Shown here in pieces: positions 9,028 to 17,510 of a DNA stretch of 64,000 nt. Below the pieces are notes generated by a model, which saw only the letters and a program-made list of their open reading frames with translations, was not told the DNA's origin and did not search any database. The DNA is taken from assembly GCA_036012905.1 (NCBI GenBank), contig DASCQF010000139.1:89595-153594 (forward strand), given 5' to 3'. Source of the DNA: NP936 sp002726085. GTDB lineage: Bacteria; Acidobacteriota; Vicinamibacteria; Vicinamibacterales; UBA8438. The stretch's first letter is position 1. Each line of letters opens with the position of its first letter. The translations under genes were made by a program, and so were the position numbers.

Positions 9028-10203
9028 TTGATATCGTCCCGGGGTTTGACCGCTTACCGACATCAGACCCACTTCGGGCTTACGCTTCTCCTGTTCCTTC
9101 TAGGTGCTAGCTGGCTCGCAGGCTGCGACCAGGCGCCACCGCTCCAGACCGCCCCTTCGCCTCTTCCGGCGGAAAAGGTGGGTGTTCTGGCAGTCACGTG
9201 CTCACCGGCGATTACCCGTCAGTCGATGTCGCTTGCTGACCCGCCGATTGCGGTCACTTTCGCGCCTCCTTTGACCACGGGCGGTCAGGCGCCAGTGACC
9301 GCAAGCTGCACCCGCGAGTCAGGATCATTGTTCCCGGTCGGGATGACTGACGTGACGTGTAACGCCGCCGACTCGTTGGGTCAGGATGCGGCGTGTGCGT
9401 TCTCGATCGTTGTGCGACCAACGGCAAGACTACGAGCTACGAGCTTTTTGGCCTTCGGCGACAGCATCACGGCCGGGGTCGTCTCAAATCCATTCGTGTT
9501 TGGCACACTGACTCCTTCTGAGGCGTACACCGTCAAGCTCGAGACGAAACTGGCCCAAGAGTTCCCCTTGCAGACGTTCAGTGTCGCGAACGCGGGTCTG
9601 CCGGGCGAGCTCGCGGCTCTCGCGGCGAGTCGCTTCGCGAGCGAGTTCAACCGCTTCAGGCCCGAAGCCGTGCTGCTCGTCGAGGGTACGAACGATATGC
9701 TCGATGGCGCGGCCGCGGTACCGGGCGCCATCGCGGGACTCGAGGCCATGGTGGTGACCGCGAAGGCGGGCAATGCCGAGGTGCTCCTGGCTACAGTCCC
9801 GCCTCAACGGAATCATCCGATACGCGACCTTGCGGTGAGTACGATTCCGCTCCTCAATGATGAGATTCGGGCGCTCGCTCTGCGGCAGGGCGTAGGAATC
9901 GTGGATCTGTTCACCGCCCTCGATCAAGCTGAGTGCCCGTCGGTTCTCGGCTTCCGCGTGTCCCGCTTCCACGAAACGGTTCCGTGCATCGGAGAAGACC
10001 ACCTCCACCCGACGGCGGCAGGATATGATGTCATGGCTGAGACCTTCAAACAGGCCATCGTGGAAACGTTTGGTGTCAACCTACAGACGTTACGATCGAC
10101 AGCTTGGCCGGCGCGGTCACGCCCCCGAGTGCCTGATTTCGGTGCAAGACCCAGCCGTCGGCCGCTACGACCGACACACGGGTTGGACCCTGTCGGCCCG
10201 TAA
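9028..10203 (+). CDS. Lipoprotein with HYR-like domain and SGNH/GDSL hydrolase domain
   Basis: 391 residues from a TTG at 9028; no better start precedes the signal. Residues 15-33 form a lipoprotein signal with lipobox LAGC (Cys33). Residues about 55-128 (VTCSPAITRQS... to CAFSIVV) have the cysteine and VTC pattern of a HYR (hyalin repeat) domain. Residues about 138-350 form an SGNH hydrolase: block I FGDSITAG with Ser146, a Gly190 region, block III EGTNDM with Asn222, and block V DHLHPT with Asp324 and His327. Such enzymes are esterases or carbohydrate deacetylases; as an envelope lipoprotein in a sugar cluster it may remove or transfer acyl groups on a polysaccharide. The substrate is unknown. 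The arginine-rich tail (about 355-391) looks unrelated and may be readthrough of low-constraint sequence. Confidence 0.8.
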   Translation: MISSRGLTAYRHQTHFGLTLLLFLLGASWLAGCDQAPPLQTAPSPLPAEKVGVLAVTCSPAITRQSMSLADPPIAVTFAPPLTTGGQAPVTASCTRESGSLFPVGMTDVTCNAADSLGQDAACAFSIVVRPTARLRATSFLAFGDSITAGVVSNPFVFGTLTPSEAYTVKLETKLAQEFPLQTFSVANAGLPGELAALAASRFASEFNRFRPEAVLLVEGTNDMLDGAAAVPGAIAGLEAMVVTAKAGNAEVLLATVPPQRNHPIRDLAVSTIPLLNDEIRALALRQGVGIVDLFTALDQAECPSVLGFRVSRFHETVPCIGEDHLHPTAAGYDVMAETFKQAIVETFGVNLQTLRSTAWPARSRPRVPDFGARPSRRPLRPTHGLDPVGP

Positions 10204-10356
10204 TCGTACGCTGGTCCACTGTCTCGGCGGCAGATGATGGAGATGCCAGCACGAGCGCTCACAATGAGGCGCTTGGTGCTCCGCGACGGCTCAGGGCTCG
10301 GATGGCACCAGCAGGAAAGCACGACGATCTCGGGGCGCATCGAGAGGAGATACCCA

Positions 10357-11127
10357 CTGGTTAATTCGAGTCAGCGAAGCGTGGCTCTGTTCGTCTGCAT
10401 ACTGCTTTTCGCAGCTCCCGACGCGCGGGCACAGGTGACCGACCTCACGGGACGCATCTTCCTACACTTCAACGGGATCAATCAGGCCGGATCCGAGGAA
10501 TTTCGAGAGACGTTGCCGTTCACCATTTATTCGGAGGAAGCGAGCTTCGATAGCGTCCACGACATCCGTCGCGGCGGCACGATCGATGCGGGAGGCTTTA
10601 TTGGCCTGTGGCGAAGCCTGGCAGTCGGGGCAACCTATACCCAGCTTAGTAAGAGCGACTCAACTCGGGTCACTGGCAGCGTTCCCCACCCGCTATTCTT
10701 CGACGACTTTCGACAGATCGCGCCAGAATCACTCGCGCTCACCCACAGGGAGCAAGCCACGCATGTTCACGCTGCGTGGATCGTGCCGATCGTGGATCGT
10801 GTCGAACTTGCTTTGATCGGTGGCCTGTCTTTCTTCCACGTCACCCAGGGGGTGATCGCTGACGTTGATGTGAGCGAGACAGTGGCCCCGTTTACGCTTG
10901 TGAATGTCGACGCCATCCACACGCAGGAACAGACAGCATCGGCGGTTGGCGGCAACATCGGAGCCGACGTCCTCTATCTCCTTACCGATCAGATCGGTGC
11001 GGGTGCCTTTGTTCGCTACGCGGGCGCCTCGGCCGACCTGCCTACACAGGGTGGGGATGTCTCGATCAGGCTGGGTGGCGTTCAGGCGGGTGCCGGTATT
11101 CGCGTGAGACTCCAACTTCCCCGCTGA
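10357..11127 (+). CDS. Outer-membrane beta-barrel-like protein
   Basis: The frame is open from GTG/ATG codons at 10234-10264, but the signal peptide (SVALFVCILLFAAPDARA) begins far inside that frame. A good ribosome site GAGGAGA at 10344-10350 precedes a CTG at 10357, which would give 256 residues and a normal signal peptide; GTG 10381 is the other choice. The mature part has alternating polar/apolar strands (LALIGGLSFFHVTQGV, IGAGAFVRYAGASADL) and ends GGVQAGAGIRVRLQL, as in small outer-membrane barrels. No family name can be assigned. It is convergent with a GT2 gene, 33 bases apart. Confidence 0.55.
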   Translation: MVNSSQRSVALFVCILLFAAPDARAQVTDLTGRIFLHFNGINQAGSEEFRETLPFTIYSEEASFDSVHDIRRGGTIDAGGFIGLWRSLAVGATYTQLSKSDSTRVTGSVPHPLFFDDFRQIAPESLALTHREQATHVHAAWIVPIVDRVELALIGGLSFFHVTQGVIADVDVSETVAPFTLVNVDAIHTQEQTASAVGGNIGADVLYLLTDQIGAGAFVRYAGASADLPTQGGDVSIRLGGVQAGAGIRVRLQLPR

Positions 11128-11160
11128 TCGCCAAGCCAACACAGGCACGTCGGGGGCGAC

Positions 11161-12159
11161 TCATTTCGGCGTGTCCGCGTTCGAGACAGTACCGACCACC
11201 GGCGTCGATGGGTTCGTCGGTGGTGTCGCCTCGGACCAGGTCGTCGCCTCGATGATAAAGCGCGGCCGACGGCGCGACTCGTCCAGCGCACGCCAGATGT
11301 ATTCGCCGAGGACACCCATCATCAGCATCTGAACGCCACCGATAATCAACACGGCGACCATCAGCGTCGCGAACCCAGGAAATCGATCGATTCCGGTCAG
11401 ACGTTCCATGATGACCCACCCCGCGAAGCCGAACCCCCCAAGCGCCACGATGAATCCCAGGTAAGACATCAGCCGGATCGGCACGTGTGTGAACGACGTG
11501 ATCGCGTCGAGCGCCAGCTTTAGATTCTTTTCCAGGTTGAACGCCGAGCGACCATGCAGCCTGGCCTGCTTGTCGTACGTGATCGTTTCCTGTTTGAATC
11601 CCATCCACGTGATCAGCCCAAGGATGTTCACATTGCTTTCGCTGAACTGACGAAAACCCTCTATAACCTGCCTGTCCACCAAGAAGAAGTCCGCACCTCT
11701 CGCAGGCATCCCTTTCATACCCACGAATCGCCGCATCACGAAATAGAACATATTCGACACGAACACGCGGGTGGCCCGCTCACCGAGTCGCTTTCGGCGC
11801 GCGGCCCACACGACCTTGACCCCCCGCCGCCATGGCTCGAGCAACTTCGGGATGAGCTCTGGCGGATCCTGCAGGTCCGCAGCAAGAACGACGGCGCACG
11901 CTCCGCGGCAATGATGCAGCCCACACGTGATCGCCGTGTGGGAGAGATAGTTTCGAGCCAGCCGGATGGCCCGCACACGCGGATCGCGCGCCGCGATAGA
12001 CGACATGACCGCGAAGGATTCGTCCGTTGAGTGGTCGTCTACGACGATCCATTCCCAGTCCAGGTGCTCGGCCTCCATCGTCTCTTTGAGGCGATCGTAG
12101 AGAAGCGGAAGGTTTCTGGCTTCGTTGTACGCAGGAACGACAATTGAGACTTCAGGCAT
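11161..12159 (-). CDS. GT2 glycosyltransferase with two C-terminal membrane helices (GtrB/ArnC-like)
   Basis: 332 residues from ATG 12159. The GT-A domain shows VSIVVPAYNEARNLP, the nucleotide-binding VVDDHSTD and the metal-site ADLQDPPELIP. Two hydrophobic helices at about 225-250 and 260-290 follow, then GEYIWRALDESRRRPRFI, a tail typical of polyprenyl-phosphate glycosyltransferases. Such proteins load glucose, mannose or a modified sugar onto undecaprenyl phosphate at the inner membrane, making donors for GT-C enzymes like those at 3.8-8.7 kb. Sugar specificity is not visible. A polar proline/threonine-rich tail ends the protein. Confidence 0.85.
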   Translation of the reverse strand: MPEVSIVVPAYNEARNLPLLYDRLKETMEAEHLDWEWIVVDDHSTDESFAVMSSIAARDPRVRAIRLARNYLSHTAITCGLHHCRGACAVVLAADLQDPPELIPKLLEPWRRGVKVVWAARRKRLGERATRVFVSNMFYFVMRRFVGMKGMPARGADFFLVDRQVIEGFRQFSESNVNILGLITWMGFKQETITYDKQARLHGRSAFNLEKNLKLALDAITSFTHVPIRLMSYLGFIVALGGFGFAGWVIMERLTGIDRFPGFATLMVAVLIIGGVQMLMMGVLGEYIWRALDESRRRPRFIIEATTWSEATPPTNPSTPVVGTVSNADTPK

Positions 12160-12276
12160 GACGACCCCGAATCGGATTCGATAAATGCGGCGAGTACCCT
12201 ATCATGGGATCATTCGCGTGGTAAGAAGGACAAAAAGTGTCAGCTCGTTGCAAGACGACATCCGAGTACAGGTTAG

Positions 12277-12334
12277 GCGGGCCATGATGGTCGTGGCCAT
12301 CGCGTTGCCTCGAACCACCATCTCATTGGCCCGC
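12277..12334 (-). terminator. Inverted repeat downstream of asparagine synthase
   Basis: On the minus strand, just after the asnB stop, arms beginning GCGGGCCAATGAG and ending CATGGCCCGC can pair (outer 7 bp perfect, inner part with one bulge). It could form the 3' hairpin of the asnB transcript. No T-run is present. Confidence 0.35.
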
Positions 12335-12391
12335 TGTCGGGTAGGGAGCTCACGGGTCTGGGTGCGGCGCCGGATTCTCGTCCCGACCTTC

Positions 12392-14287
12392 TCAGTCCAG
12401 GCTCGCCTGGGCCCAGCGCTCCAGCACCATCAGGCTGAACAGCAGGTGCGCGTGGTTCTGCCTTCCCGCCAGGTGCTCATCGACGCAACGCGTCACCTGG
12501 GCTGGCTCGAACCAGCCGCGCCGACCGACCTGGTCCGGCCCCAGAAGATCCTGCATCAACGGCGCCCACTCGCGGCGGAGCCAGCTCTTCATCGGAATCG
12601 AGAAGCCTTCTTTTCGGCGTGTCAGCACCGATTCGGGCAATAGGTTCCGCATCGCTTGCTTGAGCACGAACTTGCGCTCACCGTGTCGGATCTTCAGATG
12701 ACCCGGCATGGAGAACGCCAGCTCCATGACGTCGACATCGAGGAACGGCGCACGGGTCTCGAGCGACGCCGCCATGCTCATCCGATCAACCTTCACCAGT
12801 ATGTCGTCGGCCAGATAGACCTGCACGTCAGCGTAGAGCTGGCGATTGAGCAGGTCGTCGGTGTGCGCCCCACGCAGATGCCGCCGTATCGGCGCATACA
12901 CGTCGCTGTCCACCAGCGCCGCCTGTAGCGCCGGCGTATAGAAACGCTGCTTTGCGCCAGCATCTAGAAACGTCATCCACCGATACTGGGCGATCGACCG
13001 GGGCGCCGTGGCCAGGCCGAGCGTGAAGCGACGCAGCTTGTTGATGAGCCCCTTCTTCTTCTCGCTCGGCGGAAACATCGACGCGATCCCGGCGACCAAC
13101 GGCTTGGCCGTTTCCGGCAGAAGCGCGCCCACCCGCCGCGCGATCGCTTCGGCCCCGTAGGTGTCGTAGCCGCCGAACAATTCGTCTCCGCCGTCTCCCG
13201 ACAACGCAACGGTGACGTGTTCCCGCGCAATCTGCGATACCAGATAAGTTGGAAACAGCGACACGTCGCCAAACGGCTGGTCGAAATGGGTCACCAGTTG
13301 CTCGAAGAGATCTGAGAGGTCTGGACTGACCATACCCTCGCGATGGTGTGTGTCGAATCGGGCCGCGACCTCGCGCGCATACGGCAGCTCGTTGTAGCTC
13401 GCCGCCTCGAAGCCCATGCTGAAGGTATTGACCGACCCGGTGCCGCCGGCGGACGCCTCGGTCATCAACGCCACGATCGCGCTGGAATCGATGCCTCCCG
13501 ACAGGAACGCGCCCAACGGCACGTCCGACATCATCTGCCCAGCCACGGCGCGCCCAAGCGCCTCGCGGAGCGCCGACTCCGCCTCGTCGTCCGTCCACTG
13601 ACGCACCGGCACCGACGCGACATCCCAGTAGCGCTCTGTCTTCACCGCGCCGTACTGATACAGCAGATAATGCGCCGGGGGCAGCGTCCGCACCGAGGTG
13701 AACATCGTCCGTGGTGTCAGGACGTACTCGTAAGTCAGGAACTGATCCAGCGCCTCCACATCCACTTCGCGCGACACGTCAGACTGGACGAGCAACGCCT
13801 TGATCTCCGAGGCGAACAGCAGATGCTGCGGTGTCTGTGCGTAGTAGAGCGGCTTTTCTCCTGCACGGTCCCGCGCCGCAAAGAGCCGGCGGTTCGACTC
13901 ATCCCAGATTGCGAACGCGAACATCCCGCGCAGTCGGTCGAGCACCGCCACGCCGAACTCCTCGTAGCCGTGAACAATGACCTCCACGTCCGAGCGACTC
14001 CGAAACCGGTGCCCTCTGGCGATCAGCTCCTCGCGAAGCTCACCGTGGTTGTAGATTTCGCCGTTGGCCACAAGTTGGATCGCCCCGTCCTCGCTGGCGA
14101 ATGGTTGTTGGCCACCCGCAACGTCGATGATCGACAGCCGGCACATGCCCAGTCCGGCACCTGGCAACGTCTTGTGACCCTCGTCATCCGGTCCCCGATG
14201 ACGCAACGTGTCGACCATCCGAGCGAGCTCCTCGGATGCGACCGGCCGTGCCGGGTCACGTTCGACGATGCCAGCAATGCCGCACAT
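12392..14287 (-). CDS. asnB: Asparagine synthase (glutamine-hydrolysing)
   Basis: 631 residues. The start is ATG 14287 because the enzyme's processed N-terminal Cys2 nucleophile must follow the initiator Met (MCGIAGI); the frame extends further upstream without meaning. Residues 2-200 are the class II glutamine amidotransferase domain (RHRGPDD, NGEIYNH, FAIWD). Residues about 230-600 form the synthetase domain with the PP-loop SGGIDSSAI and SGDGGDELFGGYDTY. In polysaccharide clusters such AsnB paralogs may amidate sugar acids or peptides rather than make free asparagine. Neighbours are GT2 and FkbM genes on the same strand. Confidence 0.92.
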   Translation of the reverse strand: MCGIAGIVERDPARPVASEELARMVDTLRHRGPDDEGHKTLPGAGLGMCRLSIIDVAGGQQPFASEDGAIQLVANGEIYNHGELREELIARGHRFRSRSDVEVIVHGYEEFGVAVLDRLRGMFAFAIWDESNRRLFAARDRAGEKPLYYAQTPQHLLFASEIKALLVQSDVSREVDVEALDQFLTYEYVLTPRTMFTSVRTLPPAHYLLYQYGAVKTERYWDVASVPVRQWTDDEAESALREALGRAVAGQMMSDVPLGAFLSGGIDSSAIVALMTEASAGGTGSVNTFSMGFEAASYNELPYAREVAARFDTHHREGMVSPDLSDLFEQLVTHFDQPFGDVSLFPTYLVSQIAREHVTVALSGDGGDELFGGYDTYGAEAIARRVGALLPETAKPLVAGIASMFPPSEKKKGLINKLRRFTLGLATAPRSIAQYRWMTFLDAGAKQRFYTPALQAALVDSDVYAPIRRHLRGAHTDDLLNRQLYADVQVYLADDILVKVDRMSMAASLETRAPFLDVDVMELAFSMPGHLKIRHGERKFVLKQAMRNLLPESVLTRRKEGFSIPMKSWLRREWAPLMQDLLGPDQVGRRGWFEPAQVTRCVDEHLAGRQNHAHLLFSLMVLERWAQASLD

Positions 14288-14620
14288 GCGTGTTCTGAGA
14301 GGTGATTGTCCGGATCGGGGCACGTAGTTGTGCCACTCAAGGTGTGAGTCGAACGATGGTACATTGGCGGCAGCCTCCGCGCCAGCCTCTACCAGCATCG
14401 CTTGCACTCACCCAATGCGGCTTGCCGTTCGGCTCATTGCGTCTATCGTGTTGCTGACGGCCTTCTGCGGACCACCACCGACGCTCGAACCGACGTCGAC
14501 CTGACAGGTCGCATCGCTGATTTCGGCCACCAGAGAACCGCCCCCGAGGGCCGAACCACTCACACGAGATCACGGAGATGACCGGTAAGTGGTAGTCGCC
14601 CCACCCCAGGAACAACCTGG
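14288..14620. other. Intergenic region upstream of asnB
   Basis: About 330 bases between two minus-strand genes. Short open frames here are shadows without similarity or ribosome sites. I see no convincing promoter, hairpin or small gene. Confidence 0.5.
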
Positions 14621-15577
14621 TCACTGACGTTGGGTCACGAGATCGAAGTGCAGGAGTCCCTCCGGCAGCTTGCCCTCAGCGGTGACCTCGGCTGCGCGCC
14701 GGCGCCAGAACGCCATGAGGTCGTCGGCTCGCCTGAACGGCTCGTCATCACCAAAGGGGCTGATGGCTCGGATTTCCGGATACAGGGCCAGGATCTGGCC
14801 CAGAAACGCAACCGCGTCCTCTTGACGACGCGCCAGACAGCGCGGATTGAACTCGACGACCAGCGTCGGTCGATGGGTGGTCACAAGGCGCAGCAGTCCT
14901 CGTAGGGCGGCTGGTTCGTGCCCTTCGACGTCCATCTTGACCAGATCGAGCCGTGGCAGATCGTGCAGGATCTCATCGAGTACGACCGACTGCACGAGAC
15001 GACCGTTCGTGTCTGGCGAATCAGGGTCCACCAGCTCCGTGTTCGACCTCCCGGACAGCGAGAACACGGCCCGGTGGTCGGCTGCGGCCAGCGGCAGGAC
15101 CTCGACGTTTGTGAACCCGTTGAGCAGAATGCCGCGGTAGAGCAGCTGGACGTTGTCCGGATTCGGCTCGACCGCGATCACTCGCCCTGCAGGTCCTACA
15201 CGGGACGCGGCCAGGAGGGTCATTACCCCCACGTTGGCCCCGACGTCGAGACAGACGTCACCCGGTCCGAGATGCTCTCGCAATGCCTGCCTGACCTGCT
15301 CCTCGTAGACCTGATAACTGACGATGATGGCACCGAAATCGGGGTCATCACGATGGACGACCACCTGGTACCCGCCGAGGTCCACCGCGGCCTCTGCATC
15401 TCTACGTTGCCGTTCCACCAGACGCAGGCGCTCGTCCGAGTTGAGAAAGGAGTGAAGGAGCCCGTCGAGCGTGAGGCCAGCCGCGACGCACCCGGTGTAG
15501 TGCGCCAGACCCTTCCCATCCGGCTCCCGGCGGAGAATCAGCCGATAGGCATGGTACACGTCCGCCTCGGTCGCCAT
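14621..15577 (-). CDS. DUF4214-FkbM family methyltransferase
   Basis: 318 residues from ATG 15577 (a TTG at 15625 would add 16). The N-terminal part, about residues 4-55 (VYHAYRLILRREPDGKGL and FLNSDE), matches the DUF4214 pattern found attached to glycan enzymes. Residues about 110-290 form an FkbM-type SAM-dependent O-methyltransferase: DVCLDVGANVGVMTLLAA is motif I, VIAVEPNPDNVQLL is the acidic strand-2 motif, and DLVKMDVEGHEPAALRGL is the FkbM signature. It likely methylates a hydroxyl of a sugar in the surface glycan. The role follows from family and context; the acceptor is unknown. Confidence 0.85.
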   Translation of the reverse strand: MATEADVYHAYRLILRREPDGKGLAHYTGCVAAGLTLDGLLHSFLNSDERLRLVERQRRDAEAAVDLGGYQVVVHRDDPDFGAIIVSYQVYEEQVRQALREHLGPGDVCLDVGANVGVMTLLAASRVGPAGRVIAVEPNPDNVQLLYRGILLNGFTNVEVLPLAAADHRAVFSLSGRSNTELVDPDSPDTNGRLVQSVVLDEILHDLPRLDLVKMDVEGHEPAALRGLLRLVTTHRPTLVVEFNPRCLARRQEDAVAFLGQILALYPEIRAISPFGDDEPFRRADDLMAFWRRRAAEVTAEGKLPEGLLHFDLVTQRQ

Positions 15578-15927
15578 GGCGGGATCGACCGGCGGTATCG
15601 CAGGGCCTGATACTTGATTAGGCAACGTGATGCGTCCACTGGTACCTCGAACGGCCGATTCTACCCGAGATCGAACGTGTGGTGGGCGGCATGACGAAAG
15701 CCACTGTCTTTACAGTCAACCCGTGCGACCTTCACGCTCGTCTATCTTTCGAGCATGAAGGACAATGTCTGGACTGCGGTCGCCAGTCTGGTGGGCGGTC
15801 GGACCAACACGCTGGCACACCGCCCATGGGCCAAGGTCGCGCCCGATCGAGACGGCATTACATGCACGGAAGTCACCCAGGGGAACGTGGTTGTCGCCGA
15901 GCCCTGGTGGGGCGAGTTGGTCGAACC
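15578..15927. other. Divergent intergenic region
   Basis: About 350 bases between the leftward methyltransferase and the rightward AlgX-like gene. The AlgX frame is open from 15679, but residues before ATG 15928 lack a signal sequence and any similarity, so I treat them as untranslated. No clear promoter hexamers were found. Confidence 0.45.
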
Positions 15928-16995
15928 ATGAAGTCCTTCCCACGTGCCGTGGCTGCCGTCTTGACGTCGACGATGGCTCTCGCCGGATGCGGCGGTCCGG
16001 ACATCAACGAGCTGATCGGGCCGTTTCGGGCCGAAGTCAAGCGACTGGGACGCGAGGCCGAAATCGGCGACCGTCTTGCCGTGATTGGACTCGATGGATG
16101 GGTGTTCTTCGGTCCGGAACTGCGGCATCTCAGTCTTGGCCGCTTCTGGGGTCCCGAAGCATCGGCGGTCTCTCGGTCGCGGCGACCAGAAGAAGCCGAC
16201 CCACTGCCGGCGATCCTCGACTTCAAACGCCGGCTCGACGACCTGAATGTCGAACTGCTTCTCGTACCGGTGCCCCCGAAGGCGGTCATCTTTCCGGAGA
16301 AGGTCTCAGATGCGGTCGCGGTACCGATTCCGGTCCCGCGACTCGACCCGGACCACCGCCAGTTCTACGATCGGCTCATGACGGACGGGGTCGACGTACT
16401 CGACCTGACGGACCTGTTCATCGAAGAAAGGTTTCACCCGGACGGGCCGCTCTATTGCCGCACCGATACGCACTGGTCCGGGAGCGGGTGCACCGTTGCC
16501 GCTGCGGCGATCGCCGCCGTCATCCGAGACCGGCGCTGGTATGGCGAGCTCGATACGCAAGAGTACACGGCTGCTTGGTACAGCACGACCATCACCGGCG
16601 ACCTGACATTCGATGGCGGCGTCCCCGGACCACAGGAAGAGCTACGGCTCCGCGGTGTCGTCACCGGCAGAGCAAGGGGGCGCGCTCCCGTATCTGCAGA
16701 TCCGGACAGCCCGATCGTGCTGCTTGGGGACAGCCACAATCTGGTATTCCACGCCGGTGAGGACATGCACGCAACAGGCGCGGGACTCGCCGACCAGCTT
16801 GCCTTCGAGCTCGGTCTACCTGTTGACCTCGTGGCGGTTCGAGGCTCGGGCGCCACTTCGGCTCGCGTCGATCTGCTCCGCCGAGCCCAAGCCGATGCTG
16901 AATACTGGGCCCGAAAGAAGCTGGTCATCTGGTGTTTCGCAGCCCGCGAGCTGACCGAGAGCGACGGCTGGCGGCTCCTGCCGATCGCACCGTGA
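15928..16995 (+). CDS. AlgX/AlgJ-like SGNH acyltransferase lipoprotein
   Basis: 355 residues from ATG 15928. The signal ends in lipobox LAGC (Cys21). The catalytic elements of AlgJ/AlgX-type alginate O-acetyltransferases are visible: the Asp-x-His pair in RTDTHWSGSG (Asp180, His182) and the nucleophile serine in LLGDSHN (Ser269). Upstream DGWVFFGPELRHL matches the family's early tryptophan/phenylalanine block. These proteins move acyl groups onto periplasmic polysaccharides, normally with an MBOAT membrane partner; no MBOAT gene is visible in this window. O-acylation of the local exopolysaccharide is therefore the likely role, with the partner elsewhere. Confidence 0.75.
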   Translation: MKSFPRAVAAVLTSTMALAGCGGPDINELIGPFRAEVKRLGREAEIGDRLAVIGLDGWVFFGPELRHLSLGRFWGPEASAVSRSRRPEEADPLPAILDFKRRLDDLNVELLLVPVPPKAVIFPEKVSDAVAVPIPVPRLDPDHRQFYDRLMTDGVDVLDLTDLFIEERFHPDGPLYCRTDTHWSGSGCTVAAAAIAAVIRDRRWYGELDTQEYTAAWYSTTITGDLTFDGGVPGPQEELRLRGVVTGRARGRAPVSADPDSPIVLLGDSHNLVFHAGEDMHATGAGLADQLAFELGLPVDLVAVRGSGATSARVDLLRRAQADAEYWARKKLVIWCFAARELTESDGWRLLPIAP

Positions 16996-17510
16996 CCTCG
17001 TGATCCACCCGACCGGTCGCGCCTTCCCGCCTGCGCCGGTCGTCTCCGATGTTGACACTCCGTCCTTGACCCGGTCTTTCTTGACTGATAGCGTCGATAG
17101 CTTGGCTTGATATCGGCGGCGCGTGTCAGACACGCGTCGGCGGGTTTGATGGATTCAGGTCCGAACCGCGGGTGCGTCTCCATCCCTACAAGATACCTCT
17201 CGTCCTAGCGTCTGGCTTGGCCGCTCGACTCGAACGGTGCGCATCGCCTCTGACGCGCACCGGGCTCGTCAGCCCGAGCGTGATTCTGTGCACAGCGCGA
17301 ACACCCACACAGCACGTTCGCACGCGCGTGTCGTTCCGTCTCGACGTTGTTGTGGTTGTACAGATATGTCCAGCAAGAAAGTGTCATCGACGCGCTCACG
17401 CTGCCAAACCCGTCGCCGACGGTCAGCCACGGGCATGCCCCTCCGGCCCTTCTCATCCGGCTGGGCACGACCGCTGAATCCGTGCCATCGACACCCATGC
17501 GGCAACCATA
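16996..17510. other. Intergenic region upstream of the hybrid kinase
   Basis: About 515 bases. It contains a hairpin just after the AlgX-like stop (17010-17042) and a perfect 7-bp inverted repeat GCGTGTC-A-GACACGC at 17121-17135. No gene is supported: open frames on both strands are short, arginine-rich and unmatched. Confidence 0.45.
17010..17042 (+). terminator. Hairpin after the AlgX-like gene
   Basis: Arms CGACCGGTCGC and GCGCCGGTCG pair with one bulge around a short loop, 15 bases after the stop codon at 16995. There is no T-run, so terminator function is only suggested by position. Confidence 0.35.

Noticed and set aside
12828..14305. Long frames opposite and out of phase with asnB
   Set aside because: Shadow of the asnB codons; no similarity to known proteins.
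17121..17135. Perfect inverted repeat GCGTGTC-A-GACACGC upstream of the hybrid kinase
   Set aside because: Arms of seven bases occur by chance in GC-rich DNA; no promoter or known operator pattern is next to it.
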